From the NCBI RefSeq assembly GCF_003946575.1, contig NZ_RHOP01000004.1, positions 62,001-126,000 on the forward strand: a stretch of DNA of 64,000 nt. The letters run 5' to 3'. Numbering within the stretch: position 1 is the first letter of the stretch; every line of letters starts with the position of its first letter. This document shows, piece after piece, positions 44,196 through 52,752 of this stretch. The notes beneath the pieces were generated by a model that did no database searches, had not been told where the DNA came from, and worked only from the letters and a program-made list of their open reading frames with translations. The position numbers and the translations under genes are program-made. The DNA comes from Companilactobacillus jidongensis. Lineage in GTDB: Bacteria > Bacillota > Bacilli > Lactobacillales > Lactobacillaceae.

Positions 44196-45605
44196 TTATT
44201 TTGCAGCTTCTGCAGCAGCATATACAGCATTTCTCTTCTTCATTTGACGTGCGTACCAGATAAAGATCAATAGGTATGCAGCTAATGCAAGAGCAGCGTA
44301 AAGTACAAATGTGATTTGTCCTTTAGATGCGTTACCAACAAGGTAAGCCAAGAATTTTTCAATAGGACCTTCCATTGTTGAGTGAGAAATCATTGTTCCT
44401 GATGCAAGACCCTTAGGGAATGCACCAAGCTTCTTAGCTGTTTCAGTAACCATAGGAGCAGCTAATGTACCGGCCCATAGGAAGACAGGTAATTCCAAAG
44501 CACCGATAACGATCATACGAACAATCTTACCACGTGTAACAACTAGTAAGGCTGGTGTAACACCCATGGCGATGATACCACCAAGAGGTAAAATCTTGTT
44601 TCCAGGTAATACTAAAGCTTCTAGTAACATGATAGGTGCAAGAACGTTAGCGGCAGCCCAGATTTCAGCACGTCCGGCGATAAATGGCCAGTCAAGTCCA
44701 ACGTTCATTGTTCTACCTTTAAGTCTTCTGTTGGCAAAGTCTGTAATACCTTGTGATAATGGTTCAACAGCAGCGATAAACCATGAACCGATAAGTGAGA
44801 ATAATTCCAAACAGAAAGCAGCAGTAAATGAAAGTGTAAAGATTTCTTTAACACCTTGGTGCGAAAGTAAACCGATAAAGATACCTAGATAAACACCAAT
44901 GGCGAATTTGCTTCCCCAGAAACCGATCTTTTTATTCAAATCAGCAGCATCGAAATCAAATTTGTCTAACCATGGGAAGATAACATCAAAGATCTTATCA
45001 AACACCATGATAAGAGGGTTCATCATGTAGTTCATATGTGTTGTTGTCATAGGGTTTGAAGCTGGAGCATGAAGTAGATCGTTAAAAGTAGGTTTCATCA
45101 AGTCTGAGTTGATAATCTTCAAAACACCAATGAAAATAACAAGAATTGTAGCGATTAGTAAGTTTGCACCAAAGAACATTGCAAGCAAACCAACGAAAGC
45201 TAGATGCCAGATATCGAAAATATCAACATCCAATGTATTAGTCTTGTTCAACACGATCATGATAACGTTGACGATAACCATGATAAGTAAGAAGAACAAT
45301 GTATATGGAGAACCCCATGTAATAGTAGCCAATGGAGCCCAACCTAAGTCAGTAACTGATAATTGAATACCAGTTGATTTAACGAAGGCATTCAATGCGT
45401 CTTGGAAGGCTGTTGTCAACAATCCAATAACGGCACTGATAGCTGTAAGAGCGATGGCTAATTTAATACCACCCTCCAAAGCCTTAGAAAACTTAACTCT
45501 AAATACCAACGCGATAATTGTTAAAACAATTAACATCATAGGTGCAGCACCTAAGTCAATTAATGGTTTGAACACCGCATTGGCGAAACTAATTATTCCT
45601 GACAT
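44196..45605 (-). CDS. gatC: PTS EIIC, galactitol family (probable galactose uptake)
   Basis: 469 residues, about 11-12 hydrophobic helices, no fused A or B domain. The pattern GWAPLATITWGSPYTLFFL and the NRRLKGRTMNVGLDWPFIAGRAE segment are those of GatC-type sugar carriers. GGGGG lies seven bases before its ATG. It follows EIIB and EIIA genes and lies back to back with lacABCD, so the sugar entering is most likely galactose, delivered as galactose-6-phosphate (inference). Galactitol is less likely because no gatD-type dehydrogenase gene is present. Confidence 0.88.
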   Translation of the reverse strand: MSGIISFANAVFKPLIDLGAAPMMLIVLTIIALVFRVKFSKALEGGIKLAIALTAISAVIGLLTTAFQDALNAFVKSTGIQLSVTDLGWAPLATITWGSPYTLFFLLIMVIVNVIMIVLNKTNTLDVDIFDIWHLAFVGLLAMFFGANLLIATILVIFIGVLKIINSDLMKPTFNDLLHAPASNPMTTTHMNYMMNPLIMVFDKIFDVIFPWLDKFDFDAADLNKKIGFWGSKFAIGVYLGIFIGLLSHQGVKEIFTLSFTAAFCLELFSLIGSWFIAAVEPLSQGITDFANRRLKGRTMNVGLDWPFIAGRAEIWAAANVLAPIMLLEALVLPGNKILPLGGIIAMGVTPALLVVTRGKIVRMIVIGALELPVFLWAGTLAAPMVTETAKKLGAFPKGLASGTMISHSTMEGPIEKFLAYLVGNASKGQITFVLYAALALAAYLLIFIWYARQMKKRNAVYAAAEAAK

Positions 45606-45688
45606 ATCTGTTTCCCCCTAGAATTTTATGTCGGTAGATCTAACGCCAATGAAACTATAAAACTCGATCAAACGCCTGGAGCTAATGT

Positions 45689-45994
45689 CTAGCCCTTGCC
45701 GCTTTCCTTAATAACCTTTTCAACGGCATCATATACAGGTGCAGCCATAGCAGGCATTCTGTATAAGATAGGACCAGCATCAACAACAGGAACATCTGAT
45801 GTGAATCCCAAATCTGTAGCAGCGATTGGTGTGAATAGGTCGTAGTTCTTCATCATATCTTCTGTGATGTCTTTAACCATAACGGCATCAGCTTGGACAT
45901 CATAACCACGGTTACCCATTTCTGTTTCCAATGCATCTTTGATTTGGTGACTTGAGTTAACTCCAGCACCACAAGCAGCTAAAATTTTGAACAT
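45689..45994 (-). CDS. gatB: PTS EIIB, galactitol family
   Basis: 101 residues from the ATG at 45994, with AAGGAG upstream; the GTG at 46003 overlaps that spacing. The phosphorylated cysteine is Cys8 in LAACGAGVNSS, the galactitol-type EIIB P-loop. It takes phosphate from EIIA and passes it to the sugar in EIIC. Gap to EIIC is about 80 bases and to EIIA 20. Confidence 0.9.
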   Translation of the reverse strand: MFKILAACGAGVNSSHQIKDALETEMGNRGYDVQADAVMVKDITEDMMKNYDLFTPIAATDLGFTSDVPVVDAGPILYRMPAMAAPVYDAVEKVIKESGKG

Positions 45995-46014
45995 AATAAA
46001 CACTCTCCTTTTGG

Positions 46015-46527
46015 TTAATCATTATCTTTTGCATATTGCATAAACTTACGATTCAAGAATGAATAAATATCCTTAGGATCGCTAGCCTTAAAGAATGAAA
46101 CGAGCTCGTTCTCGGAAGTACGAGCCATGAAGTCCATGATTTGAGCGAGGATGTTTGATTGTCCCTCAGGATCATCATTCAAAATCATGAACAAAAACCT
46201 AACATCGAATTCTTTCGATGGATCAATCATATTGTGGAAAGAAATCGAATTAGTTAATTTGATTGGGACGATCATTCGTGTTTTGACGAACTCGCTCTCC
46301 GTATGTGGAATTGCGATGTTTGGTATCTTTGGTGATACAACTGACATATCGATCCCGGTTGGATAGTTTTTCTCACGTTCCAACAAATTATTAATGAAAT
46401 CCTCCGTTACTAGATCCTTTTTATATAATGACTCTGCTACTTCACGAAAAACCTCTTCTTGGTTGGAAGCATTCGAGATGAATACCTCGTTTTCGTTAAA
46501 TAGTGGATCAGTAGCCAAATTGCTCAT
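46015..46527 (-). CDS. gatA: PTS EIIA, fructose/galactitol type
   Basis: 170 residues from ATG 46527 (AGGTGGTGG eight bases before); the TTG at 46575 lies inside the operator and is rejected. It has the PTS_EIIA_2 fold, with the phosphorylated histidine in IAIPHTES near 80 and FLFMILND later. First gene of the leftward PTS operon, whose promoter carries cre and DeoR operator sites. Confidence 0.9.
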   Translation of the reverse strand: MSNLATDPLFNENEVFISNASNQEEVFREVAESLYKKDLVTEDFINNLLEREKNYPTGIDMSVVSPKIPNIAIPHTESEFVKTRMIVPIKLTNSISFHNMIDPSKEFDVRFLFMILNDDPEGQSNILAQIMDFMARTSENELVSFFKASDPKDIYSFLNRKFMQYAKDND

Positions 46528-46562
46528 TAATGCCACCACCTGCCTATTGGTTGTTTGTTTTT

Positions 46563-46603
46563 GTTTACAAGGCAATAGTAAACGCTATCATAAAAATTGT
46601 CAA
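46563..46603 (-). promoter_or_regulatory. PTS promoter with cre and DeoR-type operator
   Basis: On the minus strand TTGACA (46598-46603) and TACTAT (46575-46580) are 17 bases apart. A cre, AGTAAACGCTATCA (46577-46590, 13 of 14 to consensus), covers the spacer and the -10. GTTTAC-N9-GTAAAC (46563-46583) overlaps the -10 and is a probable operator for the adjacent DeoR protein. Confidence 0.75.
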
Positions 46604-46696
46604 CAATTATTGATAAACTTATGATTTTGCTTACTTTCCTCCTATATTAGCAACTTAATCAAAATGAAAAGGCTTTAAAATTTCAAACAAAAAGCA

Positions 46697-46751
46697 TTGA
46701 CAATAAACATTATAGATGCTAAATTGTGTTTGTAACGAACAATAGTAAACA
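46697..46751 (+). promoter_or_regulatory. lac operon promoter with second operator
   Basis: TTGACA (46697-46702) and TAAATT (46720-46725) are 17 bases apart. Right after lies TGTTTGT (46727-46733) and AGTAAACA (46744-46751), repeating the CAATAGTAAAC 11-mer found in the leftward operator. Confidence 0.7.
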
Positions 46752-46766
46752 AAAAGAGGTGGTCTT

Positions 46767-47540
46767 TTGTTAAAAAAGGAACGCTTTCTAAAGATAATAT
46801 CCGAATTGGATAAGAATGACATCGTTACTGTTAATGACTTAACTTCCTTACTAGATGTATCCGATATGACGATACGTCGAGATCTTGAGGAATTATCGGA
46901 ATCCGGTAAATTGATCCGAATTCACGGTGGTGCTCAAAAAGTTAATGTTTCTCCATTAGAGGAAGCTTCACATGCTGAGAAGCGTGAAGTTCATATAAAG
47001 GAAAAACAGGAAATTGCCAAGTTAGCAGCCAATGAAATTCGCAACTTCGATACTGTCTTTGTCGGCCCTGGTACAACATCGGAATTAATTGCTCCCTATA
47101 TTAAGGGTGTTAATTCTTTGCGAATTGTCACTATCAGTATTCCTGTCTTTGAAAGTTTTAGAAACGCTGACGTTCAATGTGAATTGATTTTAGCCGGCGG
47201 AATTTACAGAAGCAGATCAGGAACATTAATAGGTGCTTTAGCAAGTAATGCTGTTAGTGGACTGAAGTTCGATAAGGCTTTTGTAGGTGTCAACGGGATC
47301 CAGAATTCACAGATCATGACCGCTAACACTGAAGAAGGTCGTATCCAAAGCGTTGCTTTAAACAATTCTCAGACAAAATATATCGTAGCTGACAAGTATA
47401 AGTTGAATAGAAATGATTTTTATACTTTCTACAGCTTAGACGATGTTGATTATCTGATTACCAACAAGGACACATCTTATGAAACTTTAGATTACTATCA
47501 ACAATATGTAAGAGTTATCAATGATAATAGGAGGAATTAA
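46767..47540 (+). CDS. lacR: DeoR-family repressor of the tagatose pathway (LacR-like)
   Basis: 257 residues from a TTG with AGAGGTGG upstream. The N-terminal DeoR helix-turn-helix is VTVNDLTSLLDVSDMTIRRDLEEL, with the GGA(Q/H) wing (RIHGGAQK). The DeoRC sugar-phosphate-binding domain follows, with GPGTTSELIA and LAGGIYRSRSGTLIGALA. LacR binds tagatose-6-phosphate in known systems. It is the first gene of the rightward operon and probably controls both its own and the PTS promoter. Confidence 0.9.
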   Translation: MLKKERFLKIISELDKNDIVTVNDLTSLLDVSDMTIRRDLEELSESGKLIRIHGGAQKVNVSPLEEASHAEKREVHIKEKQEIAKLAANEIRNFDTVFVGPGTTSELIAPYIKGVNSLRIVTISIPVFESFRNADVQCELILAGGIYRSRSGTLIGALASNAVSGLKFDKAFVGVNGIQNSQIMTANTEEGRIQSVALNNSQTKYIVADKYKLNRNDFYTFYSLDDVDYLITNKDTSYETLDYYQQYVRVINDNRRN

Positions 47541-47543
47541 TTT

Positions 47544-47978
47544 ATGAAAATTGCACTAGCTTCAGATAAAGCAGGTTTTGAATTGAAGGAACATATCAAG
47601 AGTTACTTACAAGGCGAAGGCAAGGGTTATGAAGTTATTGACCTAAGCGAAAAGCCAGCTGCTGATTTCGTTGATTCATCAGTTGAACTTGCACACTACA
47701 TTCTTGATGGAAAAGCTGATCGTGGTGTTATGTTCGATCAATATGGAACAGGCTCAGCTATGGCAAGTAACAAGATTCATGGCATGGTAACAGCTAACGT
47801 TGTTGAAGAGAACACAGCTCATATGACAACACAACACAATGGTGCAAAGGCTATCGCAATGGGTGCCGGAATCGTTGGACCTACAAAAGCTGAAGGAATC
47901 GTTGATTCATACTTAGGTGTAAATTACGCAGGTGGACGTCACCAAATCCGTCTAGATATGCTTGAAAAATTAATCTAA
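47544..47978 (+). CDS. lacA: Galactose-6-phosphate isomerase subunit A
   Basis: 144 residues of the RpiB/LacAB family: IALASDKAGFELKEHIKSYL at the start, GVMFDQYGTGSAMASNKI in the middle. With LacB it converts galactose-6-phosphate to tagatose-6-phosphate. LacA subunits lack the catalytic cysteine of RpiB; here FDQYGTG replaces LCGTGIG, as expected. AGGAGG precedes its ATG and it follows the regulator by 3 bases. Confidence 0.93.
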   Translation: MKIALASDKAGFELKEHIKSYLQGEGKGYEVIDLSEKPAADFVDSSVELAHYILDGKADRGVMFDQYGTGSAMASNKIHGMVTANVVEENTAHMTTQHNGAKAIAMGAGIVGPTKAEGIVDSYLGVNYAGGRHQIRLDMLEKLI

Positions 47979-48014
47979 TTAAAAAATTCAATTTGATAAC
48001 AGGAGGAATATTTT

Positions 48015-48527
48015 ATGATTATTGCACTAGGAAACGACCATATTGTTACAGATGTTAAAATGCAAATCTCAGATATGTTAAAGGCTATGGGTAACGAAGT
48101 TATCGATGTCGGAACATATGATAATACAAGAACTCACTATCCAATATACGGACTACGTGTTGCTAACTTGGTTCGTGATGGCAAGGCTGATTATGGTGTT
48201 GTTCTATGTGGTACCGGTGTTGGTATCTCAACTGCCGCTGATAAAAACAAAGGTGTACGTGCAGCTCTAGTTAATGATACAACTACTGCTAAGTATGCTA
48301 AGGAACATCTAAATGCTAATGTTATTAGTTTTGGTGGTGCTGTTGTTGGTGAACATTTGGCTGAAGATATCGTTAAAACATATCTTGCTGCTGATTACAA
48401 AGGTGAGGATGACGACCTTGTTGCTAAGATCGATGCTCTTGAACCAGACAATCCAGAACAACATGACAATCCTCACTTCTTCGATCACGAAATGAAGTTA
48501 TGGAATGAAGGATACTACCACGACTAG
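48015..48527 (+). CDS. lacB: Galactose-6-phosphate isomerase subunit B
   Basis: 170 residues. The active-site cysteine lies in [16 protein letters not shown], as in RpiB-type isomerases, and [11 protein letters not shown] opens the protein. It works with LacA. It has an AGGAGG site eight bases upstream, and follows lacA by 36 bases. Confidence 0.94.
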   Translation: MIIALGNDHIVTDVKMQISDMLKAMGNEVIDVGTYDNTRTHYPIYGLRVANLVRDGKADYGVVLCGTGVGISTAADKNKGVRAALVNDTTTAKYAKEHLNANVISFGGAVVGEHLAEDIVKTYLAADYKGEDDDLVAKIDALEPDNPEQHDNPHFFDHEMKLWNEGYYHD

Positions 48528-48556
48528 AGAGTAAAGCGTGGAAAAAGGAGCTTTAT

Positions 48557-49501
48557 ATGAGTAATTCAGTTCTTACAATTACAATGAACCCTTCTGTTGA
48601 TATCTCTTACCCATTAGATCATTTGAAGATCGACACGGTCAATCGTGTTAAAGAAGTTTCAAAGACTGCTGGTGGTAAGGGTCTAAACGTTACTAGAGTT
48701 CTCAAACAATTAGATGTTCCCGTAACAGCATCTGGTATTATTGGCGGAACGATCGGTCAATATATCTTGAATCAGCTCGACGAAAACAAAGTCGATCATG
48801 CATTTATGAAAATTAATCAAGAATCTCGTAACTGTATCGCCATTTTGCATGACGATGGAGATCAAACTGAAATTCTTGAATCGGGTCCTAGCCTTTCTGA
48901 ATCTGACGAAGAAAGCTTCTTGGAACATTTTGAAGACCAAGTAAGTGGATTCTCATTAGTTACAATTTCAGGAAGTCTACCTCAAGGTTTGTCAACTGCC
49001 CTCTACTCTAAGATGGTTAAAGTTGCGGCAAAGCATAACGTACCCGTGATTCTAGACAGTTCTAACGAAGCTTTGAGATTAGCGCTCGAAGCAGATGTTA
49101 AACCATTTATGATCAAACCTAATCAAGACGAAATAGCTCAACTTATAGGCAAAGAAGTTGTCGACTTAGACGACTTGAAGGAAAAATTAGCAACCGAAGA
49201 AATATTCCAAGATATTCCTTGGATCGTAGTATCACTTGGCTCAAAGGGTTGTTTCGTAAAACACATCGATAAATTCTTTAAAGTAAACATACCTAAGATC
49301 CACGCCGTCAACCCTGTCGGCTCAGGTGATTCTACTGTTGCTGGTCTTGCCGCTGGTATCGTAAATCAAGAAAGTCCAGAAGACGTTATGAAACGCGCAA
49401 TGACTGTTGGAATCTTGAATACCCTTCAAGAAAAGACTGGATATATTGACATTAATCAATATAAAGATTATTTTGAAAAGGTAAACGTAGTTAACTACTA
49501 A
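48557..49501 (+). CDS. lacC: Tagatose-6-phosphate kinase
   Basis: 314 residues, PfkB family. It makes tagatose-1,6-bisphosphate. The N-terminal VKEVSKTAGGKGLNVTRVL binds sugar phosphate and the C-terminal NPVGSGDSTVAGLAAG carries the catalytic aspartate and the anion hole. It lies between lacB and lacD. Some PfkB relatives use fructose-1-phosphate, but the operon settles the role. Confidence 0.93.
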   Translation: MSNSVLTITMNPSVDISYPLDHLKIDTVNRVKEVSKTAGGKGLNVTRVLKQLDVPVTASGIIGGTIGQYILNQLDENKVDHAFMKINQESRNCIAILHDDGDQTEILESGPSLSESDEESFLEHFEDQVSGFSLVTISGSLPQGLSTALYSKMVKVAAKHNVPVILDSSNEALRLALEADVKPFMIKPNQDEIAQLIGKEVVDLDDLKEKLATEEIFQDIPWIVVSLGSKGCFVKHIDKFFKVNIPKIHAVNPVGSGDSTVAGLAAGIVNQESPEDVMKRAMTVGILNTLQEKTGYIDINQYKDYFEKVNVVNY

Positions 49502-49532
49502 TTTGTTTAAAAAAATCGGAGGAATTAAATAC

Positions 49533-50513
49533 ATGACACCAAAGAAATATGCAGCACTCGAGAAAATGTCTAACAAAGACGGAGTTATCGCCGCACTTGC
49601 TATTGATCAACGTGGCTCACTAAAGAAAATGCTAGCCGCAGCTTCAGGCAAGCCAGCCAACGAACATGATATCGTTGAATTCAAGAAAGTTATTTCTAGT
49701 GAATTAACACCTTATGCTTCATCAATCCTACTTGACCCAGAATATGGTCTTCCAGCAGCTAAGGTTCGTGCTGATGGTTCAGGTCTTCTAGTTTCATACG
49801 AAAAGACAGGATATGACACAACAGCCGCTGGTAGAATGCCAGACTTGATCCCAGAATGGTCTGTACGTCGTCTCAAGGCAGCCGGAGCTGACTCAATCAA
49901 GTTCTTGATCTACTTCGATCCAGATGAAGATAAGACAATCGTTGATCACAAAGAAGCCTTTGTTGAAAGAATCGGTTCAGAATGTGCCGCAGAAGACATT
50001 CCTCTATTCGTTGAACTAGTTACATACGATGACTCGATCAGTGACGTTGCTGAATATGCTAAGATAAAGCCTCATAAAGTTATTGAAACAATGAAAGAAT
50101 TCTCAAAACCTGAATACAAGATCGATGTTTTGAAGGTTGAAGTTCCTATTAACCTTGACTACGTTGAAGGATTCAATGGTGATAACAAAGCCGTTTATAC
50201 TAAAGAAGAAGCTGTTAAGTACTTCAAGGAACAATCAGATGCTACTGACAAGCCTTATATCTTCTTGAGTGCCGGTGTTACTGCTGAAGCATTCAGAACA
50301 GAACTTAAGATGGCTAAAGAAGCCGGTGCTAAGTTCAATGGTGTTCTTTGTGGACGTGCTACATGGAGAAACGGTGTAGAACCATTTGCTAAAGATGGTG
50401 AAGAAGCCGGTAAGAAGTGGATGAACACTGAAGGTAAGAAGAATATTGATGAATTGAACGAAGTATTAGCTGAAACAGCTACTTCATGGAAAGACAAAGT
50501 TTCAAAAGACTAA
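49533..50513 (+). CDS. lacD: Tagatose-1,6-bisphosphate aldolase
   Basis: 326 residues from ATG 49533, chosen because CGGAGG lies 12 bases before it; an upstream in-frame TTG has no site. It cleaves tagatose-1,6-bisphosphate to glyceraldehyde-3-phosphate and dihydroxyacetone phosphate. The lysine of the LacD class is in DVLKVEVPIN near 205 and AIDQRGSLK opens the barrel. It completes the pathway from galactose-6-phosphate to glycolysis and ends at a terminator. Confidence 0.94.
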   Translation: MTPKKYAALEKMSNKDGVIAALAIDQRGSLKKMLAAASGKPANEHDIVEFKKVISSELTPYASSILLDPEYGLPAAKVRADGSGLLVSYEKTGYDTTAAGRMPDLIPEWSVRRLKAAGADSIKFLIYFDPDEDKTIVDHKEAFVERIGSECAAEDIPLFVELVTYDDSISDVAEYAKIKPHKVIETMKEFSKPEYKIDVLKVEVPINLDYVEGFNGDNKAVYTKEEAVKYFKEQSDATDKPYIFLSAGVTAEAFRTELKMAKEAGAKFNGVLCGRATWRNGVEPFAKDGEEAGKKWMNTEGKKNIDELNEVLAETATSWKDKVSKD

Positions 50514-50544
50514 TTTAAATTTAAATCCGATGTTTTGACAATTT

Positions 50545-50573
50545 GACGATCTCAGATGAGGTCGTCTTTTTTT
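50545..50573 (+). terminator. Terminator after lacD
   Basis: GACGATCT pairs with AGGTCGTC (one mismatch), followed by seven T. Confidence 0.85.
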
Positions 50574-50689
50574 GTGTTTTCTTAGATATAATTGACCCAT
50601 ATTATTAAAATAGTTTTTGTATAAAATGAATTATTATGATGTATACATAATGTTAAACTTATACCAATATATAAGTAAGGAGAGGATTT

Positions 50690-52711
50690 ATGCGGCTTAA
50701 AAAGTTTATCCTAACAATGTTCGCCCTCCTATTAGCTCTCGCCTGTTTTCAATCTTTTAGCAAGAATGTATTAGCTGAAGATACAGACACTGAACCAAAT
50801 GCAGAAGACGTAGGATACTACCACAAACCTACTAAAGACGTTAGAAAGTTCTTTGGAATCTGGCTATCAACCGGATTCGCATTACAACCAAAAGAAAACA
50901 GCTATGTTGTTGTCGATAATACAACTACACTGCGGACTGATTCCGCCCGTTCGGCAGTTTATGCTGTTGCTTCATTTACTAGAAAAGCTAGATACCAATG
51001 GTATCAATACAAAGTTGGCGATAAAGAATGGACCAAGGTCAGTAAAGCAAACGGTGGTACCCAAGAAAATCTAGTTATCACTGGTAAAACAGCCGATGAA
51101 ACTACCTACTACCAATTACAAGTTCAATGGCAAGGATTGATCTGGAACTACTTTGCCAAGAAAATTTATTCTCAAGTAGCAGCTGTCCATACTGTTCCTG
51201 AACCTACCGATGGTAAGGAAATGACCATCCGAACAGACGACGATTATATTTACAGTACCTCATTCGATATGGCTCAAACATCAACCTATGCTCACGCTGA
51301 TGTTGTTCCCTCAAACTATACTGGTGAAGTAACTTGGAGTGTCGACGATACTTCCCTAGCTACTATTAATGAGGATACGGGACTATTAACAGCCGTAACC
51401 AAGCCTGAAGTACATGGTACTGTAACTGTTATCGGTACTCTCCATAATCCTGTCGGAGATGATATTCAAGCCACTAAAGAAGTTAAAATTGGGCAAGGTT
51501 TGGAAGATCAAACCGTTAAGGCTGGTGACAAAGCCACATTCTCTATCGAGGGTAACCTTGGCGAATTGGATAATGATGGTGACGATGGCGATGACGGTGA
51601 TGAAGGTGGCGATACCAGTGATGGAGATAATGAGTACAGTGTCAAATGGTATCGAGATAATCCCGATGGTTCCAGAGTTCAGATCAACAAGGGTGATGAG
51701 ACCAACGGTGCGCTCTCAGTAACGACTGATGCCACTACCATGGAAGATGACAACCAAAGTAAATATCAAGCGGTTATCAATGTTAAATTGGGAACACTGA
51801 ATAAGAGTTACACCACTAACAAAGCCACTCTGACAGTTATTCCTGATGGCGCCCCAGATATCAAGATCAAAAATAGTCTCATCAACAGCGATTACCACGA
51901 TGAACTAGATACCGATCTTCATTTATTTGGCGTCAACGCTGGTGATAAGATAACCGAAAGTGCCACGATCACTAATAATAGTGGCACCGGAGTTTTGACA
52001 AATGGGACATATCACCTACCGATTAGAGAAAGCTCTACCATAAATTCCGTCGTTGTGGATGATCAGGAATTATCTGATGATCACTATGAAATAGTTGATA
52101 ATACTAAAAGCGAAACCAAAGAATTAGTGGTCAAAAATCTGGGTTTCAGTACTAAACAAAGCCATACCGTCGCAGTAACTTCCACAGTCGGAGCTATCGA
52201 TGAAAAAGAAACTCAACGAACAACACCTTACGTACTCGGGCAAGTTTCTACTGCTGATGACTATCGTAGTGATGGTGATGAGGAAGCAATTACCTACTTA
52301 ACTAACCAAATTCAAATGACAGTCAAGGATATAGATTTTGGTACCATAACTCCCTTTTCTGCCAATGAAATAATTTATCGACCTGATAATTTGAATGAAC
52401 CTGAAAATGTCGTTGAAGTTGATGACCAGAGACGTAATTTGAATTCTGCCGAGGTTCGTGTGCAGCAAGCTAGTGATTTTACCAATGCTGCCGATGTGAA
52501 ATTATTAGGTAGTCTTCAATACTACGAAGATGGCATTGGTTACGATATTTTGGGAAAGGATCAAGTAATCCAAACAACCAATGAGGGTAATTCTGTTCCT
52601 TCAATCGGTTGGGCCAAAGAAAATGGGATTTTATTACATATGAACGATAATAATTTAGTCGCCGGTAAATATAACACTGAGTTAAAATGGTCAATTGTTG
52701 AAAGTCTTTAG
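50690..52711 (+). CDS. Large secreted protein with a WxL-like C-terminus
   Basis: 673 residues. Signal peptide to about residue 30 (NVLAEDT). Ig-like modules follow: a W-x-x-Y repeat (ARYQWYQYKVG, YYQLQVQWQGL), a BIG2-like segment (ATINEDTGLLTAV) and an acidic Asp/Gly-rich loop near 285-320 (DNDGDDGDDGDEGGD). The C-terminal 130 residues contain IDFGTITPF and end LKWSIVESL. These features point to a WxL-like wall-binding domain, though the motifs are degenerate. It has the same plan as the protein at 42001-44004 and lies on the other side of the galactose cluster. Confidence 0.65.
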   Translation: MRLKKFILTMFALLLALACFQSFSKNVLAEDTDTEPNAEDVGYYHKPTKDVRKFFGIWLSTGFALQPKENSYVVVDNTTTLRTDSARSAVYAVASFTRKARYQWYQYKVGDKEWTKVSKANGGTQENLVITGKTADETTYYQLQVQWQGLIWNYFAKKIYSQVAAVHTVPEPTDGKEMTIRTDDDYIYSTSFDMAQTSTYAHADVVPSNYTGEVTWSVDDTSLATINEDTGLLTAVTKPEVHGTVTVIGTLHNPVGDDIQATKEVKIGQGLEDQTVKAGDKATFSIEGNLGELDNDGDDGDDGDEGGDTSDGDNEYSVKWYRDNPDGSRVQINKGDETNGALSVTTDATTMEDDNQSKYQAVINVKLGTLNKSYTTNKATLTVIPDGAPDIKIKNSLINSDYHDELDTDLHLFGVNAGDKITESATITNNSGTGVLTNGTYHLPIRESSTINSVVVDDQELSDDHYEIVDNTKSETKELVVKNLGFSTKQSHTVAVTSTVGAIDEKETQRTTPYVLGQVSTADDYRSDGDEEAITYLTNQIQMTVKDIDFGTITPFSANEIIYRPDNLNEPENVVEVDDQRRNLNSAEVRVQQASDFTNAADVKLLGSLQYYEDGIGYDILGKDQVIQTTNEGNSVPSIGWAKENGILLHMNDNNLVAGKYNTELKWSIVESL

Positions 52712-52715
52712 ATAC

Positions 52716-52748
52716 TAAAAAAACAATCTCATAAGAGATTGTTTTTTT
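52716..52748. terminator. Bidirectional terminator between convergent genes
   Basis: AAAAAAACAATCTC (52717-52730) pairs perfectly with GAGATTGTTTTTTT (52735-52748). Confidence 0.9.
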
Positions 52749-52752
52749 AGTT

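Noticed and set aside
44196-50513. Galactitol utilisation operon
   Set aside because: The PTS is of galactitol type, but there is no galactitol-phosphate dehydrogenase and lacAB are present, pointing to galactose-6-phosphate.
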